The notes under the pieces were generated by a model. It had not been told where the DNA came from and ran no database searches. It worked only from the letters and a program-made list of their open reading frames with translations. A stretch of DNA of 64,000 nt from positions 62,001-126,000 of the forward strand of contig NZ_CP059213.1 of NCBI RefSeq assembly GCF_014252255.1. The letters run 5' to 3'. The DNA comes from Blattabacterium cuenoti. Lineage in GTDB: Bacteria > Bacteroidota > Bacteroidia > Flavobacteriales > Blattabacteriaceae. Of the stretch, positions 58,455 to 64,000 are shown one piece after another; positions within the stretch are counted from its first letter, which is position 1; each line of letters starts with the position of its first letter. The position numbers were made by a program, and so were the translations under genes.

Positions 58455-60329
58455 TTAAATTAAGTCTTCTATTTTTTTAGAAATAAAGTTAGTTAGATTT
58501 TTTCCATAAAGTAAATTTTTAGATAAAAGAGTTAAATTTAAAGCTTCTTGAATAATTTCTTTTCTTTTTTCTTCAGATGTTTCTTGTAATATTTTTTTCA
58601 TTAAAATATGATTTGTATTTATTATCAATTGATAATATTTTGTTTTATTTTTTTCTTCTTTTTCTTCTAAAATTTCTTTTCCTATAGAATTCATTTCTTT
58701 CATCCTTCTTAAAAATTCAGGAACAATAATTAAAAAAGGATAATCTTTTTTAGATAAATTTTCTAATTTTATAGAAAATTTATAATCTTCCATTAAATAA
58801 GTATTAATGAAATTTTTTAAATCTTGTTTTTCTTTTTCAGATAGTTTTGAATCATATTTTTTTTCTTTATAAATTAATTTATCAATATGATCTGAATCTA
58901 CTCGTACAAAAGTAATTTCTTTATCATAAAATTCTAATTTTTGTATAAAATGAACTGAAAGAGGACTATTTAAAATTAAAACTTCATAAGTTCTATCTTT
59001 TGCATCTTTAATATAATTATATTGTTTTTCTTTGTCCGAAGAATAAAGAAAAACAATATTTCCTTCTTTATTTTTTTGAATTTTTCTTATTTTTTCTTTT
59101 AATTCTTCTAAAGTGAAATAAATATTATTTACAGTAGTAAAAATGTAAAATTTTATAGCTTTTTCAAAAAAGTTTTGTACACTAATCATTCCATATTCTA
59201 CTATAATTTTTATATCTTCCCATTTTTTTTGAAAATCTTCTCTGTTACTTTTAAACATTATATCTAATTTATCAGCAACTTTTCTTGTGATATATTTTGA
59301 TATATTTTTTACAGATGTATCACTTTGTAAGTGAGAACGTGATACATTAAGAGGAATATCTGGAGAATCTATAACTCCTCTTAATAAACTAAGAAAATCT
59401 GGTACTATTCCCTCTAAATTATCCGTAATATATACTTGATTTTGATACAAATGAATTTTATCTTTTTGTATATCAATTCTTCTTTCTATTTTAGGAAAAA
59501 ATAAAATACCTGTTAAATGAAAAGGATGATCTATATTTAGATGAACCCAAAATAAAGGATCATCCAATTGATTTGGATATAATTCATGATAAAAATCTAA
59601 ATAATTTTTATCATTTAGTTGAGTTGTATTTTTTTTCCAAGCTGGATCAACATTATTAATAAGAATATCTTTCTCATTTTCATTATTTTTATCTTTAGAT
59701 AATAAATAAATTTTTACAGGTAAAAATTTACAATATTTTTGTAAAATATTTAAAACACGATTATATTCTAAAAACTCCTTATTTTCTTCATTAATAAATA
59801 AAACTATTTCTGTACCTCTATCTCTTTTTTCAATTTCTTTCATAATAAAATTAGGAGATCCTTCGCAAGACCAAAATATAGATTCAGAATCTTTTTTATA
59901 AGATTGAGTAAATATCATAACTTTATTAGAAACCATAAAAGAAGAGTAAAAACCTAATCCAAAATGACCAATAATATGATTATCTTTTGTAGATGTATTA
60001 TATTTTTTAATAAATTCTTCTGCTCCAGAAAAAGCTATCTGATTAATATATTTTTCTACTTCTTCTTTTGTCATTCCAATACCATTATCTATGATATGAA
60101 CAGTTTTGTTTTTTTTATCTATTAAAACATTAACTTTTAAATCATCTTCTATAAAATCAAAATCATTGGTATTTTCATTTTTGAATTTTCCTATAGTTAT
60201 TAATTTTACAATAGCATCTGTAGCATTAGAAACAAGCTCACGTAAAAAAACTTCTTGATCAGAATAAAGAAATCTTTTAATAATAGGGAAAATATTATCT
60301 GAAGTAACATTAATCTTATTCTTATTCAT
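58455..60329 (-). CDS. htpG: Molecular chaperone HtpG (Hsp90)
   Basis: ATP-dependent chaperone. The GHKL ATP site includes FLRELVSNATDAIVKL, HIIDNGIGMTKEEVEKYI and IGHFGLGFYSSFMV. Middle and C-terminal domains follow; 624 residues. The 70-base upstream gap contains ATTATGG-N7-TTTG and a short inverted repeat, as before grpE, suggesting common control. Confidence 0.96.
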   Translation of the reverse strand: MNKNKINVTSDNIFPIIKRFLYSDQEVFLRELVSNATDAIVKLITIGKFKNENTNDFDFIEDDLKVNVLIDKKNKTVHIIDNGIGMTKEEVEKYINQIAFSGAEEFIKKYNTSTKDNHIIGHFGLGFYSSFMVSNKVMIFTQSYKKDSESIFWSCEGSPNFIMKEIEKRDRGTEIVLFINEENKEFLEYNRVLNILQKYCKFLPVKIYLLSKDKNNENEKDILINNVDPAWKKNTTQLNDKNYLDFYHELYPNQLDDPLFWVHLNIDHPFHLTGILFFPKIERRIDIQKDKIHLYQNQVYITDNLEGIVPDFLSLLRGVIDSPDIPLNVSRSHLQSDTSVKNISKYITRKVADKLDIMFKSNREDFQKKWEDIKIIVEYGMISVQNFFEKAIKFYIFTTVNNIYFTLEELKEKIRKIQKNKEGNIVFLYSSDKEKQYNYIKDAKDRTYEVLILNSPLSVHFIQKLEFYDKEITFVRVDSDHIDKLIYKEKKYDSKLSEKEKQDLKNFINTYLMEDYKFSIKLENLSKKDYPFLIIVPEFLRRMKEMNSIGKEILEEKEEKNKTKYYQLIINTNHILMKKILQETSEEKRKEIIQEALNLTLLSKNLLYGKNLTNFISKKIEDLI

Positions 60330-60361
60330 GAAACTGAATTATTGATTAATTAAATATAAAA

Positions 60362-60401
60362 CAAAGATCATACCATAATTAATAAATAAAGACATCATGT
60401 C
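60362..60401 (-). promoter_or_regulatory. Candidate heat-shock control region of htpG
   Basis: Read on the minus strand: a perfect inverted repeat GACATGATGTC (60401-60391), 11 bases, ATTATGG (60379-60373), seven bases, TTTG (60365-60362), then 32 bases to the ATG. GATCTTTG matches the -7 consensus TAnnTTTG at seven of eight positions. The inverted repeat overlaps the ftsY stop codon. Confidence 0.45.
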
Positions 60402-61353
60402 AGTTTTCATTTTTTTTAAAAAAATAATTTATAAATTTTTTTTCATCAAATTTTTTCAAATCTTGTATTTTTTCACCTGTACCTAAATATTGTATAGGTA
60501 TTTTAAATTGATCCATAATTCCTATTATAACTCCTCCTTTAGCTGTTCCTTCTATTTTTGTTAATATAATAGAAGAAATTTTAACAAAAGAGGTAAATTT
60601 TTTTACCTGTTCAAAAGCATTTTGACCTGTAGTTGCATCTAAAACAAGTATCGTTTCATGAGGAGATTCAGGTATAATTTTTTTCATAACTCTACTTATT
60701 TTAGAAAGTTCTTCCATTAAACCAATACGATTTTGTAATCTACCTGCTGTATCGATTAATACTATATCTTTTTTTTTATATTTAGCAGATTGTAAAGTAT
60801 CATACGCAACAGAGGCTGGGTCTGCATGCATATGTTGTTTTACTAAAGATACTTTAGCTTTATTTGCCCATATTTCAAGTTGATCAATAGCTGCTGCTCT
60901 AAATGTATCAGATGCACCTATCATTAAATTATAGCCCTTGTTTTTTAAATAAAAAGCTAATTTTCCAATTGTTGTTGTTTTTCCTACTCCATTTACTCCT
61001 ACCATCATAATTACATATGGTTTTTTATAATTTTTTATTTTTTTTTCTAAACATTTATTTTTAACATTTAAAAAAATATTTTCTATATCTTTTTTAAGAA
61101 AATTATATAATTCTTCTGAATCTACGTATTTTTCTTTTTGAATTTTTTTTTCTAAATTATTAATAATTTTTATCGTAGTTTTTATTCCTATATCTGCAGA
61201 TAATAATATATTTTCTATATGATCAATAATATTTTTTTCTATTTTTGATTTTTTAAAAAAAATATTTTTTATTTTAGAAAAAAAAGATTCTCTAGTTTTT
61301 TTCAATTCATGATCAAATGTTTTATCTGATTTATTTTTCTTTTTTAAGAACAT
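60400..61353 (-). CDS. ftsY: Signal recognition particle receptor FtsY
   Basis: SRP-receptor GTPase that docks ribosomes at the Sec translocon. N and G domains are present: P-loop GVNGVGKTTTIGKL, I-box region GASDTFRAAAIDQLEIWA, and DTAGRLQNRI. The guanine motif reads TKIEGTAKGG, where TKxD is usual. There is almost no acidic A domain, as in other short FtsY proteins. 317 residues. Start overlaps the DUF4295 stop by 1 base. Confidence 0.95.
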   Translation of the reverse strand: MFLKKKNKSDKTFDHELKKTRESFFSKIKNIFFKKSKIEKNIIDHIENILLSADIGIKTTIKIINNLEKKIQKEKYVDSEELYNFLKKDIENIFLNVKNKCLEKKIKNYKKPYVIMMVGVNGVGKTTTIGKLAFYLKNKGYNLMIGASDTFRAAAIDQLEIWANKAKVSLVKQHMHADPASVAYDTLQSAKYKKKDIVLIDTAGRLQNRIGLMEELSKISRVMKKIIPESPHETILVLDATTGQNAFEQVKKFTSFVKISSIILTKIEGTAKGGVIIGIMDQFKIPIQYLGTGEKIQDLKKFDEKKFINYFFKKNEN

Positions 61354-61514
61354 TATGAATTATTACTTTTTTTAAAAAAAATTTTTACTTTATCATCAGA
61401 AATAATTTTATTTTCAAAAGTATAAAAACCAGATTTTTTAGATTTAACTATTTTTATAGCTAAAGTCATTTTTTTTGATATTTTTTTCTTATTTTCTTTT
61501 ATTTTTTTAGACAT
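61353..61514 (-). CDS. DUF4295 small protein
   Basis: 53 residues reading MSKKIKENKKKISKKMTLAI, then KIVKSKKSGFYTFENKI and ISDDKVKIFFKK. The pattern of KSxKSGxYTF and DKVKxFF matches the Bacteroidota-specific DUF4295 family, which is usually found between rpmG and ftsY, as here. It overlaps the ftsY start (TAATG) and begins 3 bases after rpmG ends. Function unknown; the ribosomal-protein neighbourhood suggests a translation link. Confidence 0.88.
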   Translation of the reverse strand: MSKKIKENKKKISKKMTLAIKIVKSKKSGFYTFENKIISDDKVKIFFKKSNNS

Positions 61515-61517
61515 ATT

Positions 61518-61700
61518 TTATTTTATTTCTTTATGAATTGTATATTTTTTTAATATTGGGTTATATTTTTTTAATTCAATTCTATTTGGAGTATTTTTTT
61601 TATTTTTTGTTGTTATATATCTATAACATCCAGAAATTCCACTTTTTTTTTGTTCCATACATTCTAATATAACTTGTATTCTATTTCCTTTTTTCGCCAT
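61518..61700 (-). CDS. rpmG: 50S ribosomal protein L33
   Basis: 60-residue ribosomal protein with [36 protein letters not shown] and [14 protein letters not shown]. It lacks the paired CxxC motifs of the zinc form, as in other Bacteroidota. Gene order rpmB-rpmG-DUF4295-ftsY with gaps of a few bases indicates one transcript. Confidence 0.95.
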   Translation of the reverse strand: MAKKGNRIQVILECMEQKKSGISGCYRYITTKNKKNTPNRIELKKYNPILKKYTIHKEIK

Positions 61701-61701
61701 T

Positions 61702-61935
61702 TTACTTAATTTTTATATTTTTATAACGTTTTAATGCATTTTCAATTCCTATTTTATTAATAAGTTTAACTGCATAAGCACAAATTTTTAAAGTAATCCA
61801 TTTTTTTTCTTTTATTAAAAAAAAACGTTTTTTACATAAATTAATATTAAACCAACGTTTTTTTTTATTATTTGCATGAGATACTTTATTTCCTATCATT
61901 GCTTTTTTTCCTGTTAATTCACAAATTTTTGACAT
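61702..61935 (-). CDS. rpmB: 50S ribosomal protein L28
   Basis: 77-residue ribosomal protein with [20 protein letters not shown] near the start and [14 protein letters not shown] after it. First gene of the leftward cluster; the 63-base gap to yebC is a divergent promoter region. Confidence 0.95.
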   Translation of the reverse strand: MSKICELTGKKAMIGNKVSHANNKKKRWFNINLCKKRFFLIKEKKWITLKICAYAVKLINKIGIENALKRYKNIKIK

Positions 61936-61998
61936 ATATAGTTTTTTTTTTATAAATTTCTTTTTACTAATTTAGTATAATAAAAATAAAGACACTTC

Positions 61999-62718
61999 AT
62001 GTCAGGACATAGTAAGTGGGCAAATATACAACATAGAAAATCTAATAAAGATTTTATAAAATCTAAAAAATTTTCTAAAATTATTAAAGAAATAACAATA
62101 GCTGTTCAAAAATCAGGAATAAATAATTTTCGTTTAAAAAACGCAATTATAAATGCAAAATCAATTAATATTCCTAAAAAAACGATAGAAAAAGCTATAA
62201 AAAAAGCTTTACAAATCAAAAAAGACGGTAATAAAAATTTCAATTTAGAAGGATATATTCATGGAGTTAGTTTAATTATAGAATGTATAACAAATAATAA
62301 TATTCGTACAATTTCTAATATTCGAACATTTTTTAATAAAAATGGAGGAAGATTATGTAATAATGGAGAATTAACTCATTTATTTCATAAAACAGGTTTT
62401 TTTTATATAAAAAAAAAAGATATCCATTATTCCATGGAGGAATTTGAATTGATGATAATAGATTTTGGAGCTAAAGATTTTATTATAAAAAATGAAAATA
62501 TAGATATGGTTTATGTATACACAGATTTTGAATTATTTGGATATATGAAAAATAATTTAGAAAAATTAAAAATATTATATGAAGGAAAAATAATACGTAC
62601 TCCTAAAAAAATGATTAAATGGATTTCGAAAGAAAATAAAGAAAAAATTTTTAATTTTATTAAAATTCTTAAAAAATATGATGATGTAGAAAAAATTTAT
62701 TCAAATTTAAAAAAGTAG
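61999..62718 (+). CDS. yebC: YebC/PmpR family protein
   Basis: Family of proteins associated with translation of difficult sequences and with transcription regulation. The N-terminus MSGHSKWANIQHRKSNKD is diagnostic, and EGYIHGVSLIIECITNNNIRT and FNKNGGRL are typical. 239 residues, normal. Its TAG stop codon (62716-62718) lies within the first helix of the RNase P RNA. Confidence 0.95.
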   Translation: MSGHSKWANIQHRKSNKDFIKSKKFSKIIKEITIAVQKSGINNFRLKNAIINAKSINIPKKTIEKAIKKALQIKKDGNKNFNLEGYIHGVSLIIECITNNNIRTISNIRTFFNKNGGRLCNNGELTHLFHKTGFFYIKKKDIHYSMEEFELMIIDFGAKDFIIKNENIDMVYVYTDFELFGYMKNNLEKLKILYEGKIIRTPKKMIKWISKENKEKIFNFIKILKKYDDVEKIYSNLKK

Positions 62719-63050
62719 GATGACCTATTGCATTATATATCATGAATAATTATTCATTAATAATAATAATGAGGAAAGTCCGGACACCATAGAGCAACAT
62801 AATGGGTAATACCCATCCATCGTGAGATGAGGAATAGTGCAACAGAAAGAAAGTACAGAATTACTATTGCTGTAGTGGAATCATGTAAACTCTATGTGGT
62901 GAAATGCCATATATACCGGAAAACTAGCTCGGTTGATACCGGGGGGTGGGCAGATAGAGATTTTGGGTAACCTAAATTCTAGATAAATGATAGGTATAAT
63001 ATAATTTTAAAATAAAATATTAATACAGAATCCGGCTTATAGTCCTACTT
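62713..63050 (+). ncRNA. rnpB: RNase P RNA
   Basis: Catalytic RNA that trims tRNA 5' ends. The conserved GAGGAAAGTCCGGAC is at 62771-62785, ACAGAAA near 62842, and the closing ACAGAATCCGGCTTATAG at 63025-63042. The ends pair as P1: AAGTAGGA (62713-62720) with TCCTACTT (63043-63050). About 338 bases. The 5' strand of P1 covers the yebC stop codon, and the 3' end lies 9 bases before tRNA-Ser, so transcript processing probably involves both. Confidence 0.95.
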
Positions 63051-63059
63051 ATTTTTTTT

Positions 63060-63145
63060 GGAGAGATGGCCGAGAGGATTAAGGCGCACGTCTGGAAAGC
63101 GTGTTCACAAAAAAAGTGTCAAGGGTTCGAATCCCTTTCTCTCCG
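63060..63145 (+). tRNA. tRNA-Ser (anticodon GGA)
   Basis: Acceptor GGAGAGA pairs with TCTCTCC, discriminator G. Anticodon stem CACGT/GCGTG closes loop CTGGAAA with anticodon GGA. A long variable arm and GGTTCGAATCC T arm are present. CCA is not encoded. It lies between rnpB and the convergent rmuC stop codon, 2 bases away. Confidence 0.96.
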
Positions 63146-63147
63146 TT

Positions 63148-64000
63148 TCAATAATTTTCTATATCTTTTAATTTTTTTTCAATTAAATTAGTTCTAACAC
63201 CTAATAATTTATCTAAATCCTTTGAAGCTCCTTGCAATTTATCCTGAGCTTGATGAAGTAAAAATCCAAATTTTGTAAATTCTTGTTTAACCATTTCTAA
63301 AATTTTCCATACTTCAGAACTTCTTTTTTGAATAGCTAAAGTTCTAAAACCTATTTGTAAACTATTTAATACAGCGGCTAATGTCGATGGACCTGTTATT
63401 ACAATTTTATATTTTCTTAATAGCTCTTCTAGTAAACTAGAATTTTTTACTATTTCAGCATATATTCCTTCAAAAGGAAGGAATATAATGGCAAAATCAG
63501 TAGTATGTGGAGGATCTATATATTTATCTTTAATATCTTTTGACATTTTTTTAAGTACAGATTCCATATTTTTTATAGCTATTTCTATATTTTTTTCACC
63601 ACCTATACGATAAGCTTCTTGTACTTTTTCATAAGTTTCTTTTGGAAATTTTACATCAATAGGTAACCATATAATATTTCCATCACCAAGTCCTGGAAGT
63701 TTTATTGCAAATTCTACTACAAAATTTGTACTAGATTTCGTAATAACATTAGATTCATATTGTTCTGGAGATAAAATTTGCTGTAAAAGCATTGAAAGCT
63801 GCATTTCACTAAAACTACCACATATTTTTACATGATTCAAAGTTCTTTTTAAAGAAGTTACGTCTTTTGCCAAAATTTTCATTTCACCTAATCCTTCTTG
63901 TAAAAACAATAATTGATTACCGATTATTTCAAATGATTTTCCTAAATGAATTTTTAAAGTAGATTGAAGTTTTTCATTAACAATTTCTTTTATTTCTTCA
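63148..64000 (-). CDS. rmuC: RmuC-like DNA recombination protein, N-terminal part missing
   Basis: RmuC proteins limit DNA inversions and have a nuclease-like core of uncertain biochemistry. The frame is open to the window edge; the visible part starts EEIKEIVNEKLQSTLKIHLG and runs through GSFSEMQLSMLLQQIL, LPIDVKFPKETYEKVQEAY, DFAIIFLPFEGIYAEIV and GPSTLAAVLNSLQIGFR. The usual N-terminal membrane helix and coiled coil lie beyond the window. The stop is 2 bases from tRNA-Ser. Confidence 0.92.
   Translation of the reverse strand, partial: EEIKEIVNEKLQSTLKIHLGKSFEIIGNQLLFLQEGLGEMKILAKDVTSLKRTLNHVKICGSFSEMQLSMLLQQILSPEQYESNVITKSSTNFVVEFAIKLPGLGDGNIIWLPIDVKFPKETYEKVQEAYRIGGEKNIEIAIKNMESVLKKMSKDIKDKYIDPPHTTDFAIIFLPFEGIYAEIVKNSSLLEELLRKYKIVITGPSTLAAVLNSLQIGFRTLAIQKRSSEVWKILEMVKQEFTKFGFLLHQAQDKLQGASKDLDKLLGVRTNLIEKKLKDIENY

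Noticed and set aside
61518..61700. L33 lacking zinc cysteines as unusual.
   Set aside because: Cysteine-poor L33 is a normal form in Bacteroidota.
61966..61976. Inverted repeat ACTAATTTAGT between rpmB and yebC.
   Set aside because: Only 11 bases of mostly A and T; such repeats are expected by chance in this composition.

Overview
The window is very AT-rich, almost fully coding, and full of A and T homopolymers. Its gene families point to a genome-reduced Bacteroidota endosymbiont of the order Flavobacteriales, most likely Blattabacterium from cockroaches or a primitive termite. The evidence is the six-gene alternative complex III cluster, a GldE homologue, DUF3127 and DUF4295 proteins, a GYDIA-type GHMP kinase, a split ATP synthase operon, and TAnnTTTG promoters without Shine-Dalgarno leaders. 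The genus is inferred from recall of these families; no database was searched.

Layout. 1-6600: 3' part of clpC, an endonuclease III with no Fe-S cysteines, then a leftward block (two M16 peptidases, SufT-like protein, SPFH protein, DUF3127 protein with an SSB-like tail). 6676-14800: actABCDEF, the alternative complex III that moves electrons from quinol to a high-potential acceptor. 14879-17342: Trk/Ktr potassium uptake pair. 17652-22450: tsaB, nadE, folE, cysS and a trans-sulfuration-type PLP enzyme. 22616-27545: atpB-E-F-H-A-G without atpD and atpC. 27599-31652: trpS, grpE-dnaJ and mnmA. 31841-38079: the branched-chain amino acid operon ilvDBNCA, preceded by a promoter, a short isoleucine-containing leader ORF and a terminator-like hairpin. 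38092-46474: tRNA-Leu, dapB, lepB, rhomboid, mutL, ribH, a TPR protein, gldE and mutY. 46558-54598: HU, a 29-residue basic protein, rng, tRNA-Leu, gltA, GHMP kinase, fabD, tatD, fumC, a small membrane protein and a frameshifted ftsB/divIC. 54602-64000: mnmG, ybeY, pssA, a DnaQ-like exonuclease, htpG, ftsY, DUF4295, rpmG, rpmB, yebC, RNase P RNA, tRNA-Ser and the 3' part of rmuC.

The retained set covers respiration and ATP synthesis, branched-chain and lysine precursor synthesis, tRNA modification, protein folding and secretion, and a small DNA repair kit. I see no mobile element, CRISPR array, prophage or toxin system. The most interesting signals are small: a 10-A frameshift in the division gene ftsB/divIC that slippage could rescue, the candidate ilv attenuator, coordinated loss of one zinc centre in DnaJ, loss of the Fe-S loop in Nth, a shared promoter-like element before grpE and htpG, and an RNase P RNA whose P1 helix contains the yebC stop codon.
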